DNA of 64,000 nucleotides from Curtobacterium oceanosedimentum. GTDB taxonomy: Bacteria > Actinomycetota > Actinomycetes > Actinomycetales > Microbacteriaceae. The stretch is from assembly GCF_020297365.1 (NCBI RefSeq), contig NZ_JAIXIG010000016.1, positions 1 to 64,000 of the forward strand, read 5' to 3'. Every line of letters begins with the position of its first letter. Position 1 is the first letter of the stretch. A program made the position numbers and the translations under genes. The notes beneath the pieces were generated by a model. It had not been told where the DNA came from, ran no database searches, and saw only the letters and a program-made list of their open reading frames with translations. Below, one piece after another: positions 36,550 to 45,670 of the stretch.

Positions 36550-37391
36550 TCGGGCACCTCGCCGTCGTTCGTCGGGGCGGCGGGGGAGACGTCGGCGGGC
36601 GGCGCGTGCAGCACCGCGATGTCGCCGGACACCGAGTTGACGCGCAGGTCGAGCCACTGGCCGGAGAGCTCGCCGCCCTGCTTGACGTACGAGCCGCGCA
36701 CCCCGCGGATCTCGGCGTCGTCGAACTGCAGTCTGCCGGTCGCGGTGTTGACGCTGCACTTGTAGGCGACACCGTCCTCGAGCCGGACGTCCACCGAGCC
36801 GGACACCGTGTTCACACGGGCCGACTCGGGCACGCCGTACAGGTCGAGCACGACGTCGGCGGAGACGCCGTCGGCCTGCAGCCGGGGGATCTCGCCGGTC
36901 GCCACGACGGCACCGGAGACCGTGTGCACGGTGAGGGCGCCGTCGAGGTCGCGGATGGTCGTGGCGCCCGAGACGGCGTTCACCGTGACGTCACCCGCGA
37001 CGCCGTCGACGACCAGGTCGCCCGACACCGTGTTGAGCGTGGCGCCGCGGTCCGTTCCGGACAGCAGCGCCCCGGCGGACACGACGCCGAGGGTGATGCC
37101 GGCGTCGCGGGGGACGAGGATGCTGACGTCGGCGTGGGCCTTGTCGCGGAAGGACTTCAGGAACCCGATGGGGTCGTCCCACCGGACCTGGGGGTGGTCG
37201 ACGGTGAGGGTGTCGCCGTCGACCTCGACCAGCAGCTGCTTGCCGGACACGCTGTGGACCTCGATCCGGGCCGTCGGCTCGTCGTGCGCGACGACGTCCA
37301 CCTGCCCGCCGACCAGGCCGACGCGCACGGTGCGCACGATGCCGGTGTCGATGACCTTGGGCTCGTCGACGAGCCACTTCTCCTGCGCCAT
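36546..37391 (-). CDS. DUF4097 family beta-repeat protein
   Basis: 281 residues from ATG 37391 with an AAGGAGG site. The core has short beta-solenoid-like repeats, each ending in a serine-glycine turn: NTVSGD, NAVSGA, HTVSGA, NTVSGS, NTATGR, NSVSGD. No signal peptide or membrane helix is visible, so it is predicted to be cytoplasmic although related domains are often membrane-linked. The role is unknown. It is the first gene of an operon with PadR, under two CGCGAT-containing repeats. Confidence 0.87.
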   Translation of the reverse strand: MAQEKWLVDEPKVIDTGIVRTVRVGLVGGQVDVVAHDEPTARIEVHSVSGKQLLVEVDGDTLTVDHPQVRWDDPIGFLKSFRDKAHADVSILVPRDAGITLGVVSAGALLSGTDRGATLNTVSGDLVVDGVAGDVTVNAVSGATTIRDLDGALTVHTVSGAVVATGEIPRLQADGVSADVVLDLYGVPESARVNTVSGSVDVRLEDGVAYKCSVNTATGRLQFDDAEIRGVRGSYVKQGGELSGQWLDLRVNSVSGDIAVLHAPPADVSPAAPTNDGEVPE

Positions 37392-37405
37392 GGTGCCTCC
37401 TTACT

Positions 37406-37444
37406 CGCGATGTATCGCGTCTGTGGAGGTCACGCTATATCGCG
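37406..37444 (-). promoter_or_regulatory. Candidate PadR operator pair upstream of DUF4097-padR
   Basis: A 14-base near-palindrome CGCGATGTATCGCG (37406-37419) lies 15 bases before the start codon. A related half, CTATATCGCG, lies at 37435-37444. On the minus strand both read CGCGATA(T/C)A. Spacing is about 25 bases. Self-regulation by the PadR protein is likely. Confidence 0.65.
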
Positions 37445-37476
37445 TTCCGCGCCGCCGCAAGGGGTCGCGCGGGATC

Positions 37477-37527
37477 GTGAGCAGGAATGGTCGGGTCGGA
37501 GCCGTGGACCCGACCGTTCCTGCTCAC
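37477..37527. terminator. Family-A palindrome, copy A2
   Basis: Arms 37477-37497 and 37507-37527 (21 bases each, one U-G wobble) enclose a 9-base loop. The arm core is GTGAGCAGGAATGGTCGGGT. The right arm contains the TGA stop (37524-37526) of the YczE gene, exactly as A1 does for the acyltransferase gene. Unlike the other copies, both flanking genes here are on the minus strand. Confidence 0.87.
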
Positions 37528-38207
37528 GGAGTGGGCGTGTCGGGGGTGGGGCGGGCCTCCAGGGCCGGTGCGGCGACGCTCGGTGGCGGCGCTGCTGCCG
37601 TCCGCTCGGGGCTCCACGGGAACCGGCGGAACCACGGCATGAGCGGCTGCACCATCGGGCCGATCGCGAACGCGGCGATCACCGTGCCCGCGCCGACGTC
37701 GCCACCGAGGGCCCAGCCGACGGCGACCACCGTGACCTCGACCAGCGTGCGGGCGAGCCAGATCGGCCACCCGAGCCGCTGGTGCAGCCCGACCATCAGA
37801 CCGTCCCGCGCGCCCGTGCCGAAGCCGGCCCCGATGTAGAACGCCGTCGCGACCGCGAGCAGCACCAGGCCGGCGACGAACAGCGCGATCCGGGCGGGCA
37901 GCCCGGACGGCTCCGGCACGAGCCAGAGCACCAGGTCGGCGCTCGGCCCGATCGCGAGTGCGTTCAGCAGCGTCCCGATCCCCGGCTTCTGGCGGAGCGG
38001 GATCCAGAGCAGCAGGATGACGCCGCTCGACACCACCGTGATGACGCCGAACGACCACGGCAGGACGTTCTCCAGCCCCTGGGTGAGCACGGTCCACGAG
38101 CTGACGCCGACCACCGCGCGCACCTGCAGGGCGGTCGCTGCGCCGTAGAGGAAGAGCCCGACGAACAGCTGGACGAAGCGGAGGGTGAGGGCGGTGTGGC
38201 GTGCCAT
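37524..38207 (-). CDS. YczE/YyaS-like membrane protein
   Basis: 227 residues with five or six transmembrane helices. Family features are FVQLFVGLFLYGAATALQVR, VSSWTVLTQGLE, ALAIGPSADLVLWLVPEP and the conserved GAGFGTGARDGLMVGL. The tail is Pro/Ala-rich. A YczE-like protein lying divergent to a MocR regulator is a known conserved pairing; in bacilli YczR controls yczE. Function may be transport, but this is unproven. Its last residues Pro-Thr-Pro and stop are encoded within palindrome A2. Confidence 0.85.
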   Translation of the reverse strand: MARHTALTLRFVQLFVGLFLYGAATALQVRAVVGVSSWTVLTQGLENVLPWSFGVITVVSSGVILLLWIPLRQKPGIGTLLNALAIGPSADLVLWLVPEPSGLPARIALFVAGLVLLAVATAFYIGAGFGTGARDGLMVGLHQRLGWPIWLARTLVEVTVVAVGWALGGDVGAGTVIAAFAIGPMVQPLMPWFRRFPWSPERTAAAPPPSVAAPALEARPTPDTPTP

Positions 38208-38225
38208 CCTGCGATGGTGCCGTCA

Positions 38226-38252
38226 GATTGGCCTGCTGGTCGAGAGCCAATC
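38226..38252. promoter_or_regulatory. Inverted repeat between yczE-like and mocR genes
   Basis: GATTGGC (38226-38232) and GCCAATC (38246-38252) are exact complements around 13 bases, centred in the 61-base divergent gap. One regulator site could control both genes, as expected for MocR regulators. Confidence 0.7.
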
Positions 38253-38268
38253 CCGCTACCGTGGACCC

Positions 38269-39720
38269 GTGACCCCCGTCCTGCTGAGTGCCCGATCCGC
38301 CGCCTCGCTCCTCACCGACTGGCGCGACGGCACCGACGCCCCCGCCTACGAGGCGTTGTCCGACGCGATCCGCGTCCTCGTCATCGACGGCCGCGTGGCC
38401 CAGGGGGCGCGGCTCCCCGCGGAGCGCGGTCTCGCCGCAGCGCTCGGCGTGTCCCGCACCACCGTCGCGAACGCCTACGCGCGGCTGCGGTCCGACGGGT
38501 TCCTGGTGTCCGTCCGCGGGTCGGGCAGCGTCGTCCACCTGCCGCGCGACCTGGTCGGCCGACCCGATCCGGAGCGACTCGGCGGGGTCGTCGAGGGCGA
38601 CCTGCTCGACCTGCGCAAGGCAGCCCTGCACGCCGCCCCCGGCATCGACGAGGCCGTCGAGCGCGCGGTCCGGCACGTCCCGGCGGCGCTCGCCGGGATC
38701 GGCTACGACACGGTCGGTGACCCCGGGCTCCGCGCCGCGATCGCCGACCGCTACACCGCACGCGGGCTGCCGACGGACCCCGGCCAGGTCGTCGTCACGA
38801 TCGGTGCCCAGCACGCCATCGCCCTGCTCGCGCGGGTGCTCGTCCGCCGCGGCGACGCCGTGCTCGTCGAGTCCCCGACCTACCCGCACGCGCACGAGGC
38901 CTTCCGCGAGGTCGGCGGCCGCCTGGTCGGCGTCCCCGTCGACGCGCGGACCGGGTGGGACGCCGCCGCGCTCGAGACGACGCTGCGTCGCACCGCGCCC
39001 TCCGTCGCGTACGTCATGCCCGAGCTCCACAACCCGACCGGTGCGACCATGTCCGCCTCGACCCGCTGGCTCCTGCTGTCGGTCGCGGCCTCGGTCGGCA
39101 CGACCGTCATCGCCGACGAGACGATGGGGGAGCTCCGGATCGACGGTTCGCCGTCGTCGCCCCTGGCGGCCGCGGACCCGTCGGGGGCGTCGGTCGTGAT
39201 GATCGGTTCGGCCGCGAAGGTCTTCTGGGGCGGCCTGCGGATCGGCTGGATCCGGGCCGCACCGGCGCTGCTGCAGCGGCTGCTGCTCGCCCGCCCGACG
39301 GGCGACCTCGGCACCCCCGTGCTCGACCAGCTCGTCGTGCGCGAGCTGGTCCCGCGCACGGCTGCCGTCCTGGAGGCGCGGCGTGCGTCCCTGCGCGAGG
39401 GTCGCGACGCGGTGGTGGGCGCGCTCCGGGCGCGGTTCCCCGAGTGGGACGTCCCGTCGCCGGCGGGTGGGTTGACGACGTGGGTGGGCCTCGGCCGACC
39501 GGTGTCGAGCGCGCTCGTGCTCGCCGCGCGGGCCGAGGGCGTGGTGCTCGCGTCCGGCGGGGTGTTCGGCCCGGACGGCGGGTTCGAACGGTTCCTGCGG
39601 GTCCCCTTCACGATGGCCCCGGCGGACCGTGGTCGCCTGGTCGACGTGCTCGGCCGCTCGTGGGACCGGGTCGGCGGCGAGGCGGCCGGGGTCAGCGGGT
39701 CGCTGGCCGCGGTGGTCTAG
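38269..39720 (+). CDS. MocR-type GntR/aminotransferase regulator (YczR-like)
   Basis: 483 residues from GTG 38269. Residues about 20-85 are a GntR winged helix (APAYEALSDAIRVLVIDGRV, RLPAERGLAAALGVSRTTVA). The rest is a fold-type I aminotransferase domain: VTIGAQHAIALLARVLVRRG, VESPTYPHAHEAFREVG, MPELHNPTGATMS, and the PLP lysine in MIGSAAKVFWGGLRIGW. MocR proteins use PLP bound to this domain as effector. Divergent to a YczE-like gene, it is the presumed regulator of that gene through the inverted repeat between them. Upstream frame is the shadow of the YczE gene. Confidence 0.92.
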   Translation: MTPVLLSARSAASLLTDWRDGTDAPAYEALSDAIRVLVIDGRVAQGARLPAERGLAAALGVSRTTVANAYARLRSDGFLVSVRGSGSVVHLPRDLVGRPDPERLGGVVEGDLLDLRKAALHAAPGIDEAVERAVRHVPAALAGIGYDTVGDPGLRAAIADRYTARGLPTDPGQVVVTIGAQHAIALLARVLVRRGDAVLVESPTYPHAHEAFREVGGRLVGVPVDARTGWDAAALETTLRRTAPSVAYVMPELHNPTGATMSASTRWLLLSVAASVGTTVIADETMGELRIDGSPSSPLAAADPSGASVVMIGSAAKVFWGGLRIGWIRAAPALLQRLLLARPTGDLGTPVLDQLVVRELVPRTAAVLEARRASLREGRDAVVGALRARFPEWDVPSPAGGLTTWVGLGRPVSSALVLAARAEGVVLASGGVFGPDGGFERFLRVPFTMAPADRGRLVDVLGRSWDRVGGEAAGVSGSLAAVV

Positions 39721-39810
39721 GGCCGAGGTCATCCTCCGGGAGGAGCCGCCGTCGCGCTTCTCGCCCCGCAGGCTGACGTGCGCGGGCACCGGCTGCGCGA
39801 GGCTGGTCGC

Positions 39811-40476
39811 GTGAACGCCACCATCTCCGCTCCGGTCCGGTCCAGCACCCCGAGCGTCGAGCCCTGCCCGGCCGTCCCCGCCGTGGTGCGCGTCACGATC
39901 GCGCTGAGCGGGGCACTGCTGGCCGGCGTCCTGACGTCGTTCGGTCAGGTGGTGCCCGCGCTCGCCTCCGTGTCGAACTCGGCCGGCCCGTGGTTCCTGG
40001 TCGCCGTGCTGCTCTGCGCGGTCGCCGGTGTCCGCACCGGGCGGATCGCCCTGCCGCTCGCGATGGTGCTCGGCGTCGTGCTCCTCGAGCTCATGCACGT
40101 GGGCTACTGGGCCACCACGGTGCTGCGCGGCTTCCCGGACTCGCTGTCGCTCACGAACCCGTGGGTGCTGCTCGGGGTGCCGGCCGGCCTGCTCGCGGGT
40201 GCGGTCGCCGTGGCCGTGCGGTCGCGCGACGTCCGCTGGTCGGCTGCCGCGTTCGGCGTCACCGCCGCGGTGCTCGTCGGCGAGGGGGTGCGCGGGCTGC
40301 TGCAGGTCGCCGCGACGACGGGGCAGACGACCTGGATCGTCGAGGTCGTGGCGGGGGTGCTGCTGCTCGGCGTCGGGATCGTCACCGCACGGTCCTCGGT
40401 CGGGCGCGTGGTCGCGCTCGGCACCGCGGTCGTCGGTGCCGTCGGGGTGCTCGGCGCGTACCTGCTGCTCGGCTGA
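39811..40476 (+). CDS. DUF6518-like integral membrane protein
   Basis: 221 residues from GTG 39811. Six or seven transmembrane helices are visible, beginning VVRVTIALSGALLAGVLTSF. A conserved-looking LLELMHVGYWATTVLRGFPD region includes a short cytoplasmic or external loop. No enzyme motif is seen. The assignment to DUF6518 is from memory of similar actinobacterial proteins and needs a profile search. It stands between the MocR gene and the RND permease on the same strand, 90 bases after the former. Confidence 0.65.
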   Translation: MNATISAPVRSSTPSVEPCPAVPAVVRVTIALSGALLAGVLTSFGQVVPALASVSNSAGPWFLVAVLLCAVAGVRTGRIALPLAMVLGVVLLELMHVGYWATTVLRGFPDSLSLTNPWVLLGVPAGLLAGAVAVAVRSRDVRWSAAAFGVTAAVLVGEGVRGLLQVAATTGQTTWIVEVVAGVLLLGVGIVTARSSVGRVVALGTAVVGAVGVLGAYLLLG

Positions 40477-40612
40477 GCGCCGGGCGTCCGGCGGTGTCCG
40501 TCGGCACGTCCGCGGGCGCGCCCGTCGGAGTCCGCTGTCGGACGCCGGACGCCGGACGGCGTTCGGTGGCTGACGCCGGTCGTTCGTCAGTCGGGCCTGC
40601 GAGGATCGACCC

Positions 40613-43600
40613 GTGCACCTCCTCTCGGTCTTCAGCCTCCGCAACCGTGCCCTCATCGCGCTCGTCACGATCGTCGTCGCGGTCTTCGGTGGCATCTCGC
40701 TGACGAGCCTCAAGCAGGAGCTGATCCCGAGCGTCGAGTTCCCGCAGGTCGCGATCGTCAGCGCCTACCCCGGTGCGACCCCCGAGGTCGTGTCGAACGA
40801 CGTCTCGACCGCGATCGAGCAGGCGATCCAGGTCGTCCCCGACCTCGAGTCCACCAGTGCGACCTCGTCCACCGGGCAGAGCGTGGTGTCGGCGTCGTTC
40901 CAGTACGGATCGAACCTGGCGAGCGCCGAGGACAAGATCCAGACCGCGGTGAACGCGCTGTCGCTGCCCGACTCCGTGCAGACGCAGATCGTCACCGGGT
41001 CCTTCGACGACCTGCCGGTGCTGCAGGTCGCGGTCTCGGCCTCCGGCAACCAGGAGCAGCTCGTCGACCGGCTGCAGGCGTCCGCGATCCCCGACCTCGA
41101 GAAGCTCGACGGTGTGCGGCAGGCGGACGTGTTCGGCAACCCGGGGCGCCGCGTCGTCATCACGCCCGACCCGGACGAACTCGCCGCCCGCGGGCTGAGC
41201 CAGACGGCGATCTCGGACGCCCTCGACGCCAACGGGACGCTGATCCCCGGCGGCACGCTCACCCAGGACGGCTCGACGCTCTCGGTGCAGACCGGTGAGC
41301 GGATCGCGTCGCTGCGGGACATCCGCGACCTGCCGCTCACGAGCTCGTCGGAGTCGTCCGGCGACGGCGGCTCCACGACCGGGACGACCGGCTCGGGCGG
41401 CTCGGGCGGCGCGGCGAGCGGCGACGGGACGGCGGCCGTCCCGGGTGGCGGCACGGGCGGGGCCGCCGGTGCCCCTGGTGCGACGGACGGCGCCGCGACC
41501 GGCGCCACGGGTGCGACGGACGGTGCGGCGACCGGCACCACGGGTGCGACGGAAGGGGCCGCGGCCACGCCCACGGACACGACGCTCGGCGACGTCGCGA
41601 AGGTCGCGATCACGGAGTCGCCGCGCACCTCCATCAGCCGCGTCGACGGCGAGCAGGCCCTGACGATCTCGATCACGAAGACGCAGGAGGCGAACACCGT
41701 CGACGTCTCCACCGTCGTGCGCGACGCCCTGCCCGGCATCGAGGACAAGATCGAGGGCGACCCGCGGTTCACGGTCGTCTTCGACCAGGCGCCCTACATC
41801 CAGCAGTCGATCGACTCCCTGGCCGAGGAGGGGCTGCTCGGCCTGGCCTTCGCGGTGATCGTGATCCTGGTCTTCCTGCTCTCGTGGCGGTCCACCCTGG
41901 TCACCGCGATCTCGATCCCGACGTCGGTGCTGCTGGCGGCGATCGGCATGCGCGCGGCCGGGTACACGCTCAACATCATCACGCTGGCGGCCCTGACCAT
42001 CGCGATCGGCCGCGTGGTCGACGACTCGATCGTCGTCATCGAGAACATCAAGCGCCACATGCTCCCGGGCGTGGACCGCGGTCGTGCGGTGCTCGACGGC
42101 GTGCGCGAGGTGGCCGGTGCGGTCACCGCCTCGACGCTGACGACCGTCGCGGTGTTCCTGCCGGTCGCCTTCGTGGCGGAACTCGTGGGCGAGCTCTTCC
42201 GGCCGTTCGCGGTCACGGTCACCCTGGCGCTCGTCGCCTCGCTGCTCGTGTCCCTGACCATCGTCCCGGTGCTCGCCTACTGGTGGCTCCGCGCACCGAA
42301 GGCCGCCCCGGGCGCGGCCACCGCGGTGCCGGGCGCAGACCCCGCAGTGCCGGGCTCGGCCACCGCGGCGCCGGCGGACGGAGTGGCGGACGGTACGGCC
42401 CCCGATCGTCCGGCGGGAGCCCTCTCGTCGGCGGCCGACCTGCACGACGCCGACCGACCCGACCGTCTGCGCCGCGTCTACCTGCCGGTGCTCGGATGGG
42501 TCGTGCGGAAGCCAGTCGTCGTCATCCTGCTCGCCCTCATCGTGCTCGGCGGCACCGGAGCCGCGGTGCCGTTCGTCACGACGAACTACCTGGGCGACTC
42601 GGGGCAGAACACGTTCACCGTCACCCAGGACCTGCGGGCGGGGTCGAGCCTCGCCGTGCAGTCCGACTCCGCACGCGAGGTGGAGCGGGCGCTCCAGGAC
42701 ATCGACGGCGTCGAGACCGTCCAGACCACGATCGGCACGAGCGGCCAGTCGCTCCAGGCCGCGTTCGGCGGCGGCGGGACGGCCTCGGTGCAGTACGCCG
42801 TCACGACCGACGCCGAGGCCGACCAGACGACCATCCAGTCCGCGGCGCGGGAGTCGCTGACGGACATCGACGGCGTGGGCGAGATCACCATCGCGTCGTC
42901 CGGCGGCGGGTTCGGCGGGAGCAGCGACATCGAGGTCGACGTCACCGCGCCCACGCAGGCACAGCTCGAGACCGCGTCCCGCACCGTCCTGCAGGCCATG
43001 CGCTCGGTCGACGGCACAACCGGCGCGACGAGCAACCTGTCCGCGGCGGAGCCGTTCCTGGCGGTCCGGGTCGACCGGCAGGAGGCCGCTGCGCTCGGAC
43101 TCACCGAGACCCAGGTCGGCGGCCTCGTCGCCGCAGCGGTGTCACCGCGGGACACCGGCAGCATCGAGATCGACGATGCGACGCTCGACGTCTACATCGC
43201 CGACCCCGAGCCACCGACCACGATCGCCGCGCTCCGCGACCTCGAGGTGCCGACGAGCACCGGCACCGTCCCGCTGACCGACGTCGCCACCGTCGAGCGG
43301 TCCGAGGGCCCGACCACCGTCACCACGACGAACGCCGCGCGCACCGCGACCATCACGGTGTCGCCGGATCCGACGAACCTCGGCGCCGCCGTGCAGTCGG
43401 TCACCACGGCCGTCGACGAGCTCGACCTGCCGCGTGGCGCGTCCGCGTCGATCGGTGGGGTCGCGGCCAGCCAGTCGTCGGCGTTCTCGCAGCTCGGTCT
43501 CGCGGTCCTGGTCGCCGTGCTCATCGTCTACGTGATCATGGTGGCGACGTTCCGGAGCCTGCTCCAGCCGCTGCTGCTGCTCGTGTCGGTGCCGTTCGCG

Positions 43601-44107
43601 GCGACGGGCGCGGTGCTGCTGCAGATCGCCACGGGCGTCCCGATCGGCGTCGCCTCGCTGATCGGCCTGCTCATGCTCGTCGGCATCGTCGTGACGAACG
43701 CGATCGTGCTCATCGACCTCGTCAACCAGTACCGCAGACGCGGGTTGCGGGTGCGCGAGGCCCTGGTCGAGGGCGCCACCCGTCGTCTCCGACCGATCCT
43801 GATGACCGCGTCGGCGACGATCTTCGCGCTGCTGCCGATGGCGATCGGCCTGACCGGCAAGTCGGGGTTCATCTCGCAGCCGCTCGCGCTCGTCGTGATC
43901 GGCGGCCTGGTGTCGTCGACGCTGCTGACGCTCGTGGTGCTGCCGGCGCTGTACCTGGTGGTCGAGCGGGCCCGGGAGCGCAACGCGGACCGGATCGCCG
44001 CGGGCAAGACCCGCAAGCAGGCGCGGGCCGAACGACGCCAGGAACGGCTGGAGCGACGCCAGGAGCGACAGCGCCGACGTGCGGCGCGGTCCGGCGGCGC
44101 TGCCTAG
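40613..44107 (+). CDS. RND-type efflux permease (AcrB/HAE1-like) with long low-complexity inserts
   Basis: 1164 residues from GTG 40613. TM1 is at residues about 8-30 (LIALVTIVVAVFGGISLTSL). The AcrB-like pattern follows: the external porter domain with IVSAYPGATPEVVSNDVSTA; the SLAEEGLLGLAFAVIVILVF helix; and the VVDDSIVVIENIKRHM proton-relay region in TM4. A second half repeats it, ending in LLMLVGIVVTNAIVLIDLVN. Two inserts are unusual: a Gly/Ala/Thr/Ser-rich linker (residues about 244-320) and a Pro/Ala-rich linker (about 560-620). No periplasmic adaptor or outer-membrane partner gene is present, as expected in a Gram-positive. Confidence 0.87.
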   Translation: MHLLSVFSLRNRALIALVTIVVAVFGGISLTSLKQELIPSVEFPQVAIVSAYPGATPEVVSNDVSTAIEQAIQVVPDLESTSATSSTGQSVVSASFQYGSNLASAEDKIQTAVNALSLPDSVQTQIVTGSFDDLPVLQVAVSASGNQEQLVDRLQASAIPDLEKLDGVRQADVFGNPGRRVVITPDPDELAARGLSQTAISDALDANGTLIPGGTLTQDGSTLSVQTGERIASLRDIRDLPLTSSSESSGDGGSTTGTTGSGGSGGAASGDGTAAVPGGGTGGAAGAPGATDGAATGATGATDGAATGTTGATEGAAATPTDTTLGDVAKVAITESPRTSISRVDGEQALTISITKTQEANTVDVSTVVRDALPGIEDKIEGDPRFTVVFDQAPYIQQSIDSLAEEGLLGLAFAVIVILVFLLSWRSTLVTAISIPTSVLLAAIGMRAAGYTLNIITLAALTIAIGRVVDDSIVVIENIKRHMLPGVDRGRAVLDGVREVAGAVTASTLTTVAVFLPVAFVAELVGELFRPFAVTVTLALVASLLVSLTIVPVLAYWWLRAPKAAPGAATAVPGADPAVPGSATAAPADGVADGTAPDRPAGALSSAADLHDADRPDRLRRVYLPVLGWVVRKPVVVILLALIVLGGTGAAVPFVTTNYLGDSGQNTFTVTQDLRAGSSLAVQSDSAREVERALQDIDGVETVQTTIGTSGQSLQAAFGGGGTASVQYAVTTDAEADQTTIQSAARESLTDIDGVGEITIASSGGGFGGSSDIEVDVTAPTQAQLETASRTVLQAMRSVDGTTGATSNLSAAEPFLAVRVDRQEAAALGLTETQVGGLVAAAVSPRDTGSIEIDDATLDVYIADPEPPTTIAALRDLEVPTSTGTVPLTDVATVERSEGPTTVTTTNAARTATITVSPDPTNLGAAVQSVTTAVDELDLPRGASASIGGVAASQSSAFSQLGLAVLVAVLIVYVIMVATFRSLLQPLLLLVSVPFAATGAVLLQIATGVPIGVASLIGLLMLVGIVVTNAIVLIDLVNQYRRRGLRVREALVEGATRRLRPILMTASATIFALLPMAIGLTGKSGFISQPLALVVIGGLVSSTLLTLVVLPALYLVVERARERNADRIAAGKTRKQARAERRQERLERRQERQRRRAARSGGAA

Positions 44108-44382
44108 CGGCGGTACTCGGCGTCGACGTCCCCGACGGCGCTGCCCGAGGGGGCGGCGACGGAACGGAACCACGACGCCAGCACGACGGTGACCGTCACG
44201 AGGAACACCGCGGCGGCGCCCTGCGACACGACCACCAGGTGACCGGTGTCCGCGGCGTACCCACCAGCGGCGACCGCGACCACGAACGACGTCCCGAGGA
44301 GCAGCTCCGCCGCCGTCCGCACCGCGGGACGGTCCCACCCGGTCGGGGCGGGACGGTCGGGGTGGGCTGCGGCGTCGATCAC
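44104..44382 (-). CDS. Small two-helix membrane protein
   Basis: 92 residues from GTG 44382. Two hydrophobic helices (AELLLGTSFVVAVAAGGY; GAAAVFLVTVTVVLASWF) lie between a Pro/Ala-rich N-terminus and a short charged tail. Function unknown. Its TAG stop and that of the convergent RND gene share the bases CTAG (44104-44107), so the two genes overlap by four bases tail-to-tail with no room for a terminator. Confidence 0.65.
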   Translation of the reverse strand: MIDAAAHPDRPAPTGWDRPAVRTAAELLLGTSFVVAVAAGGYAADTGHLVVVSQGAAAVFLVTVTVVLASWFRSVAAPSGSAVGDVDAEYRR

Positions 44383-44492
44383 CCCGGCAGTCTGGCGGCG
44401 GCCGTGCCGCGGCGGCAGACCCGACTCCGGGTGCCACCCGCCCGGGGCACGCGCGGCTGGCGCGGGACAGTCCGCTCGGGCGTGCGCCGGCG

Positions 44493-45524
44493 TCAGCCCA
44501 GCTGGGTGCGCAGGAACGTGACCACGCGACGGCTCATCGCCTCGTCGAGCTGCGCGATCGAGTGCGCCGTCCCCTCGACCGCGACGAAGGTCACCGGCAC
44601 GTCGTGGGACCGGAGGGTGGCGGCGAACTCCTGCGACTCCCACAGCGGGATGAACTCGTCCGTCGAGTGCCCGATGAAGAACGGCGCGGTGTCCGACGTG
44701 ACGTGGAACTCCGGCGACGCCCGGACCGCTGCCGGGCACCTGGCGTACGACCGGCAGCCGAGGTAGAGCAGCTGCTTGCGCTGGAACGACGCCGACACCC
44801 CGTCGGGCTCGGTCGAGCGGGTCGTCAGGTTGGTCGGTCCGCTCAGGTCGACGACGGCCCGGATCCGGTCGCCCGCGGCGTACGCGGCCGAGTCGTGGTC
44901 GGTCACGGCGAGCATCGCCGCCAGGTTGCCGCCGGCGCTCCCGCCGAACACCCCGACGCGCTGGGCGTCCACGTCGTACGTCGCCAGTGTCGCCGGCCGG
45001 TACACGTAGTCGAGCGCCCGGCGGACGTCGTCGAGGCCGGCCGGGAACGGGTCCGTCGGCGCGAGCCGGTAGTCGACGTTGAAGGTCACGAAGCCCTCGG
45101 ACGCCAGGTACTGGCACACCGACCGGTACGCGGCCGTCGCCTTGTCGCCGTGCGACCAGCTGCCGCCGTGGATCATCAGCACCGCCGGCCGGCCGGACGA
45201 CGGCTCGACCGCCGCGGTGTCGTCGCCGTCTGCGTCGGGTCCGGCCGTGGCCGAGGCGGACGGCGTGGCGGTGGGGGTGGCCGACGTCTCGGGGGCGCTG
45301 TCCGCCGGCAGGCAGACGTCGAGCCGCTGCAGGGGATCGGTGCCGTACGGCACGTCGGCGACCACGTCGATGCCGTGGTACCGCAACGACAGGGGGTAGA
45401 TGACGCTGTCCGCGGTGACGGTCGCGTTCTCGTCACCCACCGGGTCCGTGCTGCAGGACGTGACCGCGCCGAGCGCCACGACCGCGGCGACGAGCGCGAG
45501 CACAGGACGGCGGCCGGACTTCAT
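44493..45524 (-). CDS. Secreted lipoprotein alpha/beta-hydrolase (esterase/lipase)
   Basis: 343 residues from ATG 45524. A lipoprotein signal ends at TSCS (Cys24). A Pro/Thr/Ala/Ser-rich stretch interrupts the start of the catalytic domain around residues 80-110. The hydrolase has the HGGSW oxyanion loop, a GGSAGGN nucleophile elbow (Ser), an Asp in HSTDEFIPL and the His in GTAHSI. These are HSL/BD-FAE-type esterase marks. It should act on short acyl esters at the cell surface. The natural substrate is unknown. It diverges from PPK2. Confidence 0.87.
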   Translation of the reverse strand: MKSGRRPVLALVAAVVALGAVTSCSTDPVGDENATVTADSVIYPLSLRYHGIDVVADVPYGTDPLQRLDVCLPADSAPETSATPTATPSASATAGPDADGDDTAAVEPSSGRPAVLMIHGGSWSHGDKATAAYRSVCQYLASEGFVTFNVDYRLAPTDPFPAGLDDVRRALDYVYRPATLATYDVDAQRVGVFGGSAGGNLAAMLAVTDHDSAAYAAGDRIRAVVDLSGPTNLTTRSTEPDGVSASFQRKQLLYLGCRSYARCPAAVRASPEFHVTSDTAPFFIGHSTDEFIPLWESQEFAATLRSHDVPVTFVAVEGTAHSIAQLDEAMSRRVVTFLRTQLG

Positions 45525-45670
45525 CGGTTCCACGCTAGCCGCCCCGGCGTGGTGCCACGTCACCCGAGCGGAGGACCCGGGTCGAGATCGCGCCCCGCCG
45601 GACCGCTCCGGGGCCCCGCGGCAGTGCGAGGATGGGCACGGCATCCGCCACCCGCACCGCAGGAGGACCC

